Both the position numbers and the translations under genes were made by a program. From positions 222,495 through 286,494 of the forward strand of contig VXAY01002132.1 of assembly GCA_013399855.1 (NCBI GenBank): DNA of 64,000 bases, in the 5' to 3' direction. Source of the stretch: Oxyruncus cristatus. Its lineage: Eukaryota; Chordata; Aves; Passeriformes; Cotingidae. Numbering within the stretch: position 1 is the stretch's first letter; every line of letters starts with the position of its first letter. Below are positions 24,601 through 37,211 of this stretch, one piece after another. The notes below the pieces were generated by a model. It saw nothing but the letters and a program-made list of their open reading frames with translations, was not told the DNA's origin and searched no databases.

Positions 24601-27000
24601 CTAAATACTATCCAAAATACTATCTAAATATCTAAAATACTGTCTACAATGTTCCATGAATTTCATTTCCATGCAAATTTTCCTTTGCAATCTGCACTTG
24701 CTTAATGTTTTAACTGAAGATTCAAAAAATATTTTTTACTGGGTTTATTCCCAGAATTTATAATAAAGTAAAACCTGAAAAAATCAATGATTTTATTTTC
24801 AAGATACTTAATAAGAAAACCCAAAAGGAGGCTGTTAGTTCATTTTGATGCAAATGAAATCAATGCATCTATCGCTGCAATGCTGTTTCTGAAATGTTAA
24901 GCCACCAAATCTAAACAAAAAGCCCCAAACCCAAACAGAAACCCACCCCTTAAGAGAGATGAAACGGTTGTAGAACGCACCAAATGGTGCTGAAAAGGGA
25001 AGCTGCAATTGTCTGGTGCACCTGGAATTATGATCCATATGAATCCACACGCATCATAATCCATTCAGAGTGCTTTGTTGTTGTTTAATACTGGGACTAG
25101 AATGACTGTTTACTAAATGATGATTTTTCTCTTGTTAAGCACAAACTTTCTTTCCCAAACAGTATTTTATGTTTCACATCCAGAAAGTACCTGTTTTTGA
25201 CATTTCCCTTTTATGGGCTGGAGATTATGTACAAAAGCTAATTACATTTGAGTAATTGTCAGAAAATCTCAGTAATTTACCAAACTTGAACTCCTAGTGG
25301 CACCAAAAGTACCAAAAACATGCTTTTGACAACAACTAGACAAGGCAGAATTTCCTTCTCCTTGTCATATAAATTATAAAGCAGGCTGCCAAGAAACACC
25401 TCGGAACAGACACTCTGAATGTGGTATTTTCTAAATCTCTGCAGAACTGCAGCAGTGCTGAAGTGACTGTGAGTCAGTGAACACACTAGAATGGAGCTCT
25501 CCCAAAGCGTGGCAACAAATCCACCAGGGTAATTTAAGCAGCACTCGAAGAACATGTCTTTTCAACTTCTAAATAAAGATATTCAGAGACTCGTGTAATT
25601 GCCTGGAATCTCTGGAGGCAGTTCAGAAAACAAATGGTGTCAGAGGGTTTCCTCACAGGGAAGGGTCACCTTAAAGACTAACAGGGGACGACGGCAAGTC
25701 CATTAGATCAAGAGACCGAATCCACCATCAGCTTGACATTCAGGGAGGGGAGAAAGGGGGCAGCAAATTAACCAGCCCTTAACTGGGCAAGCATCAACAC
25801 CCAAAAAGAGTAAGGAAGGGCAAGGGAATTGGATGTCAATCTATTAGTGGCAGCCCTGAAATGGCTTGTAAAGAGGACAGATGGAGCAAGTAAAACACAA
25901 GCTCAAGTAACCTGTCCAATACGTCAGGGAGAAAAAGCAAGCCCTGGAAGGCTGGTGAGCTTCAGGAGACACGTTCATTGGGATTCTAATGCACAGAAAG
26001 AGAGGTTGGATGTTACAAAGCCAGTTTCTTGCTGGAGCATTTAGGTTTTGCAACAGCAGGTACATCTATACATTGTAAAGTCACACACATTGCAGTGCCA
26101 ACTTACTTATCCTAAGATTATCGTGCGTGATACCTCTACTTCCAGCCCCATGGAACATCAAATCCTCCCTGTAACTTACAAATAATAACAAGGAGTGCAA
26201 TGCAGGGAGCTCTGGAAGAACAAGCCAGAATAAGCTCAGGCCAGCATGACAGGGCATCTCTTTAAAGTGACACAATAAGACCATAAAGGGACATTAGAAG
26301 GCAGGCACTTAACTTAGACTCAGGGTAATATTCTCCACTGGGAGTATTAGCACTTAATTGGGAACAAACTAACTGACTGCCTTAATTCTGATATATTGCA
26401 CCATCTGTAGAGCACAGGTTATAATTGATAGGCCAGCTGGATGGGAAGGAAGGTACAGCATGTGAAATGCTGCACTACATTTCTCACTTGTTATTACTTA
26501 GCTAAACTGTTAAAGTTTAAATTGTCCTTTCTGTTAAATGGGCATTGTTTTGTACTTATTCCTTGTTAATTAACGTGTTATGAAATAGGTCACAGCATTC
26601 ATTGCATGACAAGACTATTACTTGGAAAATCTCCTTGTTACCTCTCTCCACTATAAATTTACCTCAACAGGACACAGGAGAGAGGTCGTGGAGCTGCTCA
26701 TGACCATGATCCTGTGCAAACATATGACTAAATTAAAGAGACTTCTCAATTCTTATCCCTCTACACTTAACACTCCTATAGCTCTGATAAACTATAAAAC
26801 AAACTTCATTTGTCAGCCTAGAAAATAATAGAGAACTAAAAATAAAATTATAGCCTAAAAATTAATAGAGAACCTCAAATCTGGGACCAGTAAGGTGAAA
26901 ATTAGTGGGTTTGGGACCAGGAAAGTCTACAGCACTCTATTGTCTTTATGCTACTGCTGAGATAACTTGATCTGAGAATTACAAACTTGCAGTTGGCCCA
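15603..27000. other. Non-coding unique DNA, about 11.4 kb
   Basis: A long stretch without recognisable genes or mobile elements. T-runs separated by 'gg' lie at 19724-19754, and A-runs broken by G at 19393-19421. Imperfect 'aaatactatc' repeats lie at about 24600-24645, and diverged direct repeats at 26820-26890 ('aatagagaac', 'gggaccag'). A GC-richer patch at about 20660-20990 carries a 108-codon frame without any familiar motif. Confidence 0.6.
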
Positions 27001-30000
27001 TTCCAAAATTTGGGCAACTTTTCAAACCTCTTAAGTGTATTTTATAACATATTTCAAGAGTTGGTCAACAGTGCCTGGACCTTAAAACAGGCTTCTTCCT
27101 ATTTAGTATTACAAAACCCAAAGTGATTAATGTGAAAGTCCTGACGCAACAGCACATGTGGAATAGGACACATTTTGAGTATCTTGCTTTCAAACGTATG
27201 CAACTACTCCCACCGAGGAATTTACCTGCAAGACAAAGGAAAATATTAATATGACCCTACATAAATCCCTACCACCTGAATATGAAATGAAGTTATTGTA
27301 ATAAATGGTTTTATTGATGGATTCCATGATTTATACGTATTTGCAGCAATGTAACAGGGCAAAGAGGGCAGTCAAACAGAGGAAATACAGAATTCTGACT
27401 CACTGATCTCTCATAGAAAAATCAAGAAATGGTTGATTGTAAGGAGATATCTCCTCTGATGGTAAGTTAGGATCTGAAAGGTCGATTCACATTTTTATTT
27501 TGATTTCAGAACGAGCTGAACTGACAGAACGTGCCCCAAGCCATGGCAGCCCCAAAGGCAGCAATTTCCATCATCACCTCACGTTCAAACACAAGGTGCA
27601 AGGAGCTGCTGTCACTCCCTGAGCTTACACTGCTGCACCAGGCAGCAAGGCAGATGTTAATTAGCAGAAACAAATACAGCACGAGTGTTGAAACAACAGA
27701 ACTCACGAGCTGCCACCCAGCAAAAAAATCCAGCAGCTCACTTTACATGTTGATTTTTGCTGTTCCCTAACAGACATAACTGACTTGTCTGCATTCCAAA
27801 ATGTTATTGATACACTTCATTATACTGTTTCTGTCACGTAACCAAGCACATGTAGAAGTTATTTTGGTCTCTGAAGGACTGGGATTAAATTCCAATTTTT
27901 TTTTCTTTTTTTTTTGCAAAAAAACAGAAACACAGAGAACAGTGGTTTTCAAAAGAAACCCAGGAGTGAGTTTATCTCATGAATGCGTCTCCGGCATTTC
28001 AAATATCTTCTAGGGGAAACAAAAATAACTTGAAGCTTCTCGTCACCTGAACCACACTGCAAAAGGTCACTACAGATGGATCAGTGCCAGAACAGCAGTC
28101 ATTATTAAGCTCCAAATGGCCTGAATTCTTCCATTTTTCAGTGACAAATTTTTGTCCAACATCAATTGAATCCATTTTACAAGTGATTGCTTCATGTCCT
28201 GCCCATACCAGGAAGTCTCTAAACATCAACACAAGCACAGAAGCACCAGCTCAGCGGAACCCCCACTTACACTTTAACTGTGAAATCAGAGTGTACATTT
28301 ATTTTCTCATGTATCTTCCCTAAAGCAAGAGAACACGAGAAAACTACCACAGCTACGGATTCTTTGACTTCTACGCATTCTGTGCTTTCTCTACAAGAAA
28401 GTTACTCAATAAAGAGAAGTCAGGCTGGTGGGAGGCCACAGCGCTGCACGTTCCACTGTTAACATCACACAGCACATCCCAATCCAATCCAAGATAAAAG
28501 GCTCCAGGAGCACGTGCAGTTCCTGGGTTTATTGCTGACGTATCGATCTGCTGAGCAGCTCGCCATAAATGCCAGCAGCAATATGCCCCACGCCCATTTC
28601 GCTAGAAGGTACACAATCCACCTGGTTCAATAAAATATTCACATTTATCTGCACAGAAGACAGAAAAACTGAGTTATTTAGAAATGCTGCTTGTGTTATC
28701 TCCTAAATTTTATCAGGTGTGCTGTCACCATGCAGGGCAGCATCTACCCAGGCTGCTTGGTATGGAAGGCACACAGCAGCATAAACAGAGATAACCTGAA
28801 ATTAAAATCATAAACCAACTGATAAGCAGGAATATGGTTTAAAAGATGAAGGATAACAAAGCACCATATGCAAATCCAATTTTTATTCTAATGTAATTTA
28901 ATATATACACACATTTTAATTGCCTACTTCAGTAAAAGCACAACGAGGAAAAGAACAAAAACATATCACACAGAATTTGCTCCTGTTGTTACATTTTCAG
29001 ACTTAATTAGAAATATTTTTGGGCACATACATATGACTTGCTACAGAATTTTAATAACAAAATACGTTATGATAAATCTTTACAAAGATGAAAACAGAAC
29101 TCTTTATACTTCAAAAAATGCATCTGACTACAAATGTATGATTCATTCCCACTAACCTTGCCTATTAAAGAGTAATGATTAGGATGGATTACGACACCAA
29201 GTGGAAGAAGGGGGCTGACTTTTAGCCAAGGGCAACACAGAAACATATCCAGGAATCTTAAAAGTTGAAGCAACAACAAGCTGCAATTTTGGCTGCCATT
29301 AAGCACATTATGTTATTCACTGCAATTTCTAGTAGCAGTAGATATAAAAACAGGTTGTTTCATACTAAAAACTGGACATTATTGTAAGTCTTTTAATGTC
29401 TCAGAACTGTTTAAAGACTGTTGAAACTCTGTTGGTGGCTCAGTATTCCGTACACTTCATTAAATTGGTTTCCTGTCTCACCAGTTTCGAGTATTAATAA
29501 TTCATGGTGAAAGAAAAATAATTTTACAATCCCTTAAGAGAAAAGAAAAATCTGGTGAGAAGTACCCAAACCTCTTCTTCAAACCACAAATAACCATATC
29601 ATCAACACTTTCCAGCGAAAGCTTCTTACCAACAGTGATTTTTTTTTATGATAACTCCAATACTGAAATAAAGAACATACGACAGAGTTCTTTGACTGGG
29701 ATACTCAACAAGAAATCCTGAGGAAAACTTCACCCTTTGGAAGCGTTTGCCTCACTGATTCCATTTTATATCTCAGGGCTGGCTTGTATCTTTAAGTATA
29801 TTAGGACAGGTATCTACAGCAAAGGCTGAGGGACATCACATCAAAGGGACAGTGACAAGACTGCAGAGAGCAGCTTTCCTAAAACCAGATGGCAGGACAA
29901 GCTCAGCAGCTCCGAGCACCCAATGCCCCAAGGAGAAATGAAGGATCCCATTTCAAGCTCGGCTTCTTTTTCACAGAGCCAGCACACCTCCAGCAAGCTG

Positions 30001-32095
30001 AGCCCTATTTCTGAGAGACAAAAGAGCTCCGGTAAGGCTCCAAATTCCGTGAGCCTGAATCCACGAGACAGCACTTCATTCCACCTCTCATCCCCGAGGC
30101 ACAGCTACGTTTCCTCACCGTGCCTTCAGGAACTCACAGGACCTCAAATTTCGACAGGTTTTCAAACTGCATCTGTTTTCTTCTACTTCCACGTGCTGGA
30201 ACTGGGAGGAAAAAATGCAGCACAGTCCAGCCACGTACGTGTGGGGCAGCAATTCTCAGAAAAATCAGATTCAAGGAACACGCAGTACCACACACAGTCC
30301 CTGGTCAGCACAGAGCACTGAAAACAGCCCGTCCTCACTGCACAGAGCCCCTGATTTACAGCACTGCCGAGTCCAGGCAGCAGCCACAGCTTCCCTGCTT
30401 GCCTTAATAAAAGACCTTTTTTGTGCAAAATAGATCAAAATCAAGAGAGCGAGATGAGGAAGGTTCGTTTTTCAAGTCTGATCAAACTGAGGAACTACTG
30501 GGTGCCTGTTCTGGATTAAGGGAGGGATGATCAAGGAGAGAAGTGACACAACAGCTGAGGGGAAAAAGAAAATGAAGGACAGTTTTGGGGGGAAGGTGAG
30601 GAATAGGACAAACCAGAACAGACCAGACCCAGTTGAGTAACATTTTTTATTTTAAGAGCCCCTTGGCTATGCCTTGGCTCAGTTTTATCTGCAGAATATA
30701 TCATTTCTCACAAATTTTCCTGCAGTAGCCTTTTGATGAGGTGGCACAGTAATAAATGGGGAGATAATTTGAAGTGTTGAACTTTTATTGCTAGTGAGGA
30801 ATAAAAGGATTTTCAGCTCCCTGGCTGAGTCTGCAGTACTGACAGCTGGAGCAGGGAGGGAGAGTTCCCCCAGATTAAAACCAGTCACAAAAGGAGAATA
30901 AGTATGGATTTCTCATAAAAATAACTTCAGAGATAAAACACAGCAGCACTGAGTACCCACAAGAATTAAACCCTGATTACCAACTGAGTTTATTAACTTG
31001 GAGTGCCATTCTCAAACAAATGAAGAAGTGGGGACATGCTCCCACACACACTGTTTCCACAAGTACTGGGAATTCCCCAGTGCTCTTTAAATCATTGGAA
31101 AATGTAAATGCTCAACACGGAGCCCTAAGGGTGCAGCTCACAGGGAGGAACCAGCAGTGCTGCCCCCACCCACCGCTCACTGCAGGGAACACTCCCCACC
31201 CCACTGTCTGGCAGGGCTGACCCAGCTCAGCTACAGATATTCACCTATTTGTGAAAATAACGTAAGAGACTCCAAAGAACAAAGGACTTTAAAGAAGAAG
31301 GACTCCTTCAATAGCAGCACGCTTCGAAAAGTACAGCTGCTTTACCTGAGCCTTCAATCTGCTTTATATCCCACCACGTTAAGTACAAAACCTAATTAAT
31401 AATGACAGAATGATATATGATGACATCTAAGGAAGGCTTATCATTTACATAACATACTTACATTCCCCATTCAAATTAACAAAGCCCATTCCTAGTATGA
31501 TATTCTGGCCTAACATATCTACCTGTGGGGTTACAACACACACAGTCAGGTTGGAATGTTGACTTGAATTTCTGAAATGTAACTGCAAAGTCACTCATTG
31601 ACAATGAGAAGGCAAACAAACTGTTAACACTCATTCTTCTGACTACTTTTCATGTTCCTCTCACCAAGAATACTGGTGTGGGGGAATAAGATTTCTACAT
31701 ATATATGTATGTATTCACACACAATAAACAATCTGCGAACACAGATACAGACCAAAACAGTAATAAACAGTTCTTCAAAACAATAAATACCAAATATCAT
31801 AAACAAGTTATGGAAAATTAGTTAAGCCTTTGGAAACTCACTTTTGCACCTCTCAAAAGTGAAAAGAGAATAAATAGGCTCTAATTCATCCTTAATGCAT
31901 GGTTTCACAAATGTATTTAATGACCTCTCCCTTCCCCATAACATTCAAATTGCCAGTTAAAGGCACAAGAAAAACAGTATTTCAAAATATACTGAAGAGC
32001 CTTTCAAGCGATCTGCTTTTTGAAGACATACTACTACCACAGCATTATTGTTTAATTAAAATTAAGTAGTTTTCATTACTCAATCTCTTGCACTA
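27001..32095. other. Non-coding unique DNA, about 5.1 kb
   Basis: No recognisable gene or mobile element. At 27417-27461 there is a 45-nt stretch with acceptor-like and donor-like ends, open in one frame. At 29830-30420 a GC-richer patch has several overlapping open frames on both strands, one of them serine-rich. I take these as composition effects. Confidence 0.55.
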
Positions 32096-32098
32096 TGT

Positions 32099-32275
32099 CA
32101 CGATATTCCAATTCCTCCTCTCCGAGTATGTTTTTCCTCCAGAAGCCACCCCCGAAGGACCGGCAGATGCAGAGCAGCCCCAGCAGAGAGCGCAGTTGCT
32201 GTTTCAATGCACTCCCCGAAGTGCGAGCAGGGTGCGCACACGCTGCAGGGTCACACCGCAATTTATAAAGGGGCC
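32099..32275 (-). promoter_or_regulatory. Small CpG cluster with a minus-strand TATA box
   Basis: I count about ten CG dinucleotides in roughly 180 bp here, against very few in the flanking kilobases. On the minus strand a TATA-like word 'ctttataaat' (32261-32270) follows a 'ggggcccc' block, so initiation would fall near 32235 and run to lower coordinates through the CpG cluster. The first minus-strand ATG (MGPLYKLRC) overlaps the TATA word, which does not favour that frame as the product. The call rests on composition and one motif. Confidence 0.25.
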
Positions 32276-32589
32276 CCATGCAAAACAGCAACAACAAATA
32301 ACATCCCAATAACTTCAAAACGCCATTTTACATTTTCAGCAAGGAATTAAAAACCAACCTTATTTTCCCCCCCCTCCTTTCTAGTATTATTTTTAATCAA
32401 GCCAATAAGTTGGCAAACAAGACTGCTGTGAGCAGGTACTGCTCATGCACTGCTGTGTGTGAAGTCCAGCAGCACACAGGAAAACCATCTCAAGCTCTGC
32501 ACAGGCTTTGAACATGTGATTACGGGCCACGTGTGCACTTGAAACCGAGAAAGTGTTTCTGCTTACATTGAAATATAGCAGAGATGGTT
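32276..32589. other. Non-coding unique DNA
   Basis: Unique sequence between the small CpG cluster and the LTR-like block. Nothing recognised. Confidence 0.6.
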
Positions 32590-32944
32590 TGTTCTGTTCT
32601 GTTCTAATAAAAAGATAGAAAGAAGGTCAACCCAGTAGTCATAAATAAAGATAGAATGGGCATCCGGAGACATAAAGGAGCAGTGAGCCAAGGAGAGTTT
32701 TGCAAGCCTCTAACATATAGAATATTGTAATTAGATGTCACAATCTGATTAATATGTATGTAGAACTGTTGCAATACCTCACAAACTTTGTAAAAACCCC
32801 TGACTTCTCACTCAAACTAGAGAGAGCTTCTTTGCCCAGTGAGAACCGGGGAGCTCTCCAACGTTGCATGCAATAAATACCTTTGCTGTTTAAAGGCTAA
32901 ATTCTGTCTCTGAACAGTTTCACGGAGCCTTTTTGGGCATCACA
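32590..32944 (+). mobile_element. Solo LTR candidate of an endogenous retrovirus
   Basis: The block begins with a repeated 'tgttctg' and ends with 'ggcatcaca', so TG...CA ends are possible. Near the right side 'gcaataaatacctttgctg' carries a polyadenylation signal (32872-32877), followed about 65 bp later by the end. This is the usual R-U5 arrangement of a retroviral LTR. The word before it, 'gggagctctccaacgttgc', and the final 'tctctgaacagtttcacgga' are typical of LTR tails. No gag, pol or env sequence is adjacent, hence a solo LTR. I did not find a clean target-site duplication, so the ends are approximate. Confidence 0.6.
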
Positions 32945-35900
32945 CTCTGGGAAAAGCAGGTTCATCACATTTTTCCTGCGCAGTTGTGGCTGTTTAACCC
33001 CCAGAACCAGAAGCTCCCCCAGCCTCAGGGCTTGGCAAACAGCAACTGCACATTTCAGGATGGGGACACGTAACAGGGCATTTCACAGTGCAGGGAGTGT
33101 CACCTGCAGGTCGGCATTCCCAGTTCCTGGAAAGCAAATCCCAGCCTTTTTACAGAGCCTGCTATGACCTTCAGCATCCACGAGCGCCTACACCCAAACC
33201 CTGCAGCGCAGCTGCTCTACAGCAAAAGCGTCTCCCCAAAGCCGGGTTCCACCAGCACTGCAACAGCAGTGCCCACGCTCCTCTGTCTGTGCTGCTCAGT
33301 GCTCCACTTCAGCATCACCCAGACTTTTCAGTGAAAGCCTGTTCTCTTTGACTTATATTTTAAGGCATACGTATTTTAAGGCAAAGATACAGAACCACAG
33401 AAAAGCAGGGAGAACTCAACATGAGCTGGTGACACTTTGGAGACACTTTTTGTCTGAACAACAGAGGAGATGTTACTGCTATTGTATGACTTCACATGTC
33501 TTTTCACTTTCTCATTGTTTGCTGAAGGATAATTAGGAGTCAAGTCAGCTCTGGGTAGCTTTTATGTGAAAGACCCAAGGCAAGTCAATAGAAAAACCCA
33601 AATACCTAGAAACTACAGTTGTCATTCAACGAAGTTTTTACCTTCAGCCTTATGCTTGTTAGCCCTCCTCCCCCAGTCCTGTGTAAGGTTTTGGTCAGAC
33701 GTATCCAGATTCCACTGGTTCAACCTCCAAACCTTCCTCTCGAAATCAGTGTGTCACACACACTTGTGACAACTCCCAGAGGAAACCCTCCCGTCTGGCA
33801 CAGAGGATACAGCTGCAAAGGAACCGGGTTTGCAACACACTCCGTCCTACAGCTCCCGGAAAAATTTAACAGTAACTGATTTCACTGGAAAAAGGCAAAG
33901 GAGGAGGGTGAAGGCAGACAACAAAAAGCCCACCTGCAGCACAGGAAGTCAAAAAGACTCAAAATTTCTCAGCTGTGGAAGCTGCATCTTTTCCTCCAAT
34001 TACAAACTTCTGCCAAGGAGGAGATAACTTACACTCCTCTCACATTACATCTCTGACTTTGAATTCATCCTTTCATGTATTTTTGAAACGCTTTGGGTAT
34101 CGAACAACTGAGGAACCATAAAACCACCACTAAAAGAATACCTTGCTGGATAAATACGGTGTCAGCCAAGGTCAAAGGTCAGCATTAAGCCCTGAAAAGT
34201 CAGGAGAGGTGCTAAACACAATGCTAGATAAAAGAAGGGAATGCATTATGGAAAATACACTTTTCATTTTAATTTCTTAAAACCAGCATTCTCCTCCTGT
34301 TTTCTAAGAAAGGCTCTGCTTTCTTTGAATTGCAGGATTCCCAGTTCCTTGTGAAGAAAACTATCTAGAGAATCTATGCCTCTTTGAGGTAGGTAATCTG
34401 AGGGAGAAGTTTCCTGGGATGTATTTTCTATAATAAAAAGACATTCTGGTTAGTTACGGGTGTTTAAAACCACATGGATTATACTGTTTTCCAGGAGACA
34501 CAATGCAAAAGAAAAAGCCATAAACGGCACAAACCACCCCATGGTAATTTTCAGCCAAGCTCCTGCAGTAAAGCTCCCAAGGCCACCAGGTCCATGACCT
34601 GGCACACGAAGGAATTTCTCCAACTAAGGTATCTGGACAGTAGTTACAAACATCAGCATTCCAGACAGACTCTGAATTTTGACCTGAACTTGAGCTGATC
34701 TGACTTTCACCTTATGCCAAAAGCTGTCTCCTGAATTACTTCAGCATTCCCAATTCACCTCGATGGAAACACTCCTTTGGAAATTTCAATGGCCACTTAG
34801 TATTTCTCTAGGAATATTCTGATGGAATAAACTACAGCCACAAAAAAAACCCTAAAAATCAGCTTTCAGATTATTTTTCCTACAAATCAATTATCAAAAA
34901 CTCAATTAATTTATTCCATTAGCTTAGACAAGATTATACCACATTATAATTCTCACTTTCAGGATGGCACATGATTTTATTATGCATTCTATCAGTTTTG
35001 GGAGGGTGAAGGCTTCTGGGTGGAATCTTTTCTCCTCTATCTAATAAAGGTTATTAAGAATTTAAATAAGACTTGAAAGTGAGAATAATTTAGACACCAA
35101 AGTAATGGCTATACATATCTCAAAACAGTAGTTCATTAGTGGGCTGATATTCAGTCAACTAGATTAAAGCCTCTCATTCATTTTCCTAACTAGCTTTCCA
35201 CCCAGCTCCTGAAATCCCAAACCAAAAATTTCAGGCCATGTCAAATTGCAGGATTCAAAGCAAGGAAGAAGTGTCAAACTCTGTACTTTGCCCAGTGTCG
35301 TGGTGGTTACAAACAGCAGCTGCTTCAGGAATAAAACGGAAGAGCAGCGAATCTGCAAACGTACCCTTGTACTGCAGCTCCTTAAAAATCCTAATTAGTC
35401 AGCCCAAATATGCCCATTGACTTCAGCACCTGCAGTGGCAGCGCCCAGGTTCTGCAGCACATTCCACAGCAGCAATCTCACAGATGCTCCAGCAGCCTCC
35501 CTCCCTCTCAGAGCAGGACTGACATCCACCCTGAGCACTGTATCCGGCCATACCCGCATTACCAAAACCAGGGAGCTTGCAAAATTTATCACATACATGC
35601 TACAGAAGGTTAAAATGCTTCATTTATGCAAGCACGCGCCCTCAAATTCATGACAGGGATGAGACCTGAAACTACAGTGGCTTCATCTTAAAAGAATTAT
35701 GTCCCATACGTCAACTAAATGTTTGTTCTTGTTTTATTAGTTTTCTAAACCGATATAGAATAAAAAAAGAAATCCAGTGGTCCATGTAACCATCTGCATA
35801 GTAAAATTATGGCCAGCAGCCAATTTGAAGCAAGCTGATTCTGCTGAAGAGGTATCTGGGGTCCTTTAGATTCTCTACTTGGTGACCCTTGGAGTGGTTT

Positions 35901-36420
35901 AATAAAAAAAAAAAAAAAAATCATGGGATGTGAACCACTGAGCAAGAAAAAAAATTACTGAAACCTGATTACATTATCCAACTCTATGAAATTGAGTTTG
36001 ATGCATCAAATTATTCTTTAAAAATAATACTTAAACTCTGCAATACCACGGATCATGTATCAAAGTTACAGTTAACAGTAGCTTGCACTTTATTTTTTCA
36101 TACATTGAGAAAAGGAGTCCCAAGGAATGCACATAACACGAGGCAAGCCCAAGGAAGGAGGAAGAAGGCATTTCATTTCTGGATCAGCTGTCTGCAGTAA
36201 GGTCAGCTACAGCATGGTTCAGTGCTAATAAATAAACCCTCCATATGCCACGTAAACAAAGGAGGGGAGCTTTTCTCGGAGCGGCTCTGCAGCTCTGACC
36301 TAAGAGAGCTGCCAAGGAGACACTTTGTCATCACTCAGCAGGTTTTCTCCCATCCCCAACTTGCACAACTACTTTACAGTCTGACTGCGGTGGGAACCAT
36401 CTATCACCGACCTCCCCTCT
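32945..36420. other. Non-coding unique DNA, about 3.5 kb
   Basis: GC is somewhat raised at 33000-33350 and 35400-35600, where several frames are open on both strands with no familiar motif. A 17-A run lies at 35904-35920. No mobile element recognised. Confidence 0.55.
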
Positions 36421-36840
36421 GTTTATTCATCTCCCCCGTTCCTCGCCCTGGCATCGCTCCTGCCCTCCCCGCTGCCCGCGTGGTCCCCGCACGGAGATCA
36501 GATCTGCCATTGTGCTCAGCCAGCCGCACATCAGAGCGGCGGGGAATGAAAAATCACCTCCATCCAGAGCAGCGGCGGCAGAGGGAGCACCCTTGGAAGC
36601 ACAACAGCCATAAACACGTACACGCTCGGCGGCTCATCCAACTTTCCCTTTGCCAAACCCCCCCGGGCGGGCCGGGCGAGGCTGTGCCGCGGCTGCCGCG
36701 CCCGGTCCGCCGCGGCGAGAGGGGACCTGGCGCTGAGCACACCAGGGCTCCGTCCCAAATTACTGCGAGAGCGCACGGAGCCCTGGGCTGTGACATGTGC
36801 CCCTGCAGGGACCGGCTGGCAGGGCAGCGATCTCGGTGTT
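36421..36840. promoter_or_regulatory. CpG island, likely promoter or first exon
   Basis: I count about 38 CG dinucleotides in these 420 bp, 13 of them at 36661-36720, in a surrounding that is strongly CpG-poor. In bird genomes such islands usually mark promoters active in the germ line or early embryo. Direction is not clear: I see no TATA box inside. On the plus strand a donor-like 'ctgcag|gtgtgt' follows at about 36895. The long plus-strand frame across the island is listed separately. Confidence 0.7.
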
Positions 36841-37211
36841 GGAGCCAAAAGCACTGCCAGCATCAACACAGGATCTCCAGAGGCCAAACCCTGCAGGTGT
36901 GTCCGGTCCTGTTACAGCCCCGGGCACTGCTGCCGACCACAGCGAGCTGCTCTGAAACCCAAATGGGGCCCGGTGACATCAGCTCATCCTTTGGAGTACT
37001 GCCTTACCAAATTATTCTTTTTTTTTTTTTTTTAATTGCCCCCCCACACCGAGTGTGGTTGAAGTTTAAAAAAAAAAAAAAATCAGTAACTCCTCTGCAT
37101 TTTCATTTTCAATTTAAAGTCTGCTCATTGCAAATGTCACTCAAGACACATCCTGCCCTATTGACATCACATCTGATTAAGATGAGCATTGTTTCACCAA
37201 GAATCAGCTGA
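36546..37211 (+). other. 221-codon ATG frame across the CpG island, probably not coding
   Basis: The open stretch extends back to 36222, but its first ATG is at 36546. It lasts because GC-rich DNA has few stop codons. It later runs through a T-run (five Phe) and an A-run (five Lys), which is unlike a real protein. The peptide is rich in Arg, His and Pro with no domain that I recognise. The minus strand is open here too. It could contain a true first exon ending near the donor-like site at about 36895, but as a whole it is unlikely to be a protein gene. Confidence 0.2.
37018..37082. repeat. T-run and A-run pair (inverted homopolymers)
   Basis: Sixteen T at 37018-37033 and fifteen A at 37068-37082, separated by 34 bp that include a 'ccccccacacc' tract. 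The two runs could pair in single-stranded form. Confidence 0.9.

Noticed and set aside
27417..27461. 45-nt plus-strand stretch with acceptor 'ctctcatag' and donor 'atg|gtaagt'
   Set aside because: Fifteen open codons are expected by chance and nothing nearby joins to it.
29923..30321. 132-codon serine-rich plus-strand frame
   Set aside because: The opposite strand and other frames are also open over this GC-richer patch, and no motif is recognised.
35904..35920. A-run directly after 'tttaat', considered as the tail of a processed retrocopy
   Set aside because: No gene-like sequence precedes it and no target-site duplication is visible.
36222..36545. Upstream part of the 329-codon frame at the CpG island
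   Set aside because: It has no ATG before 36546; the apparent start is GTG.
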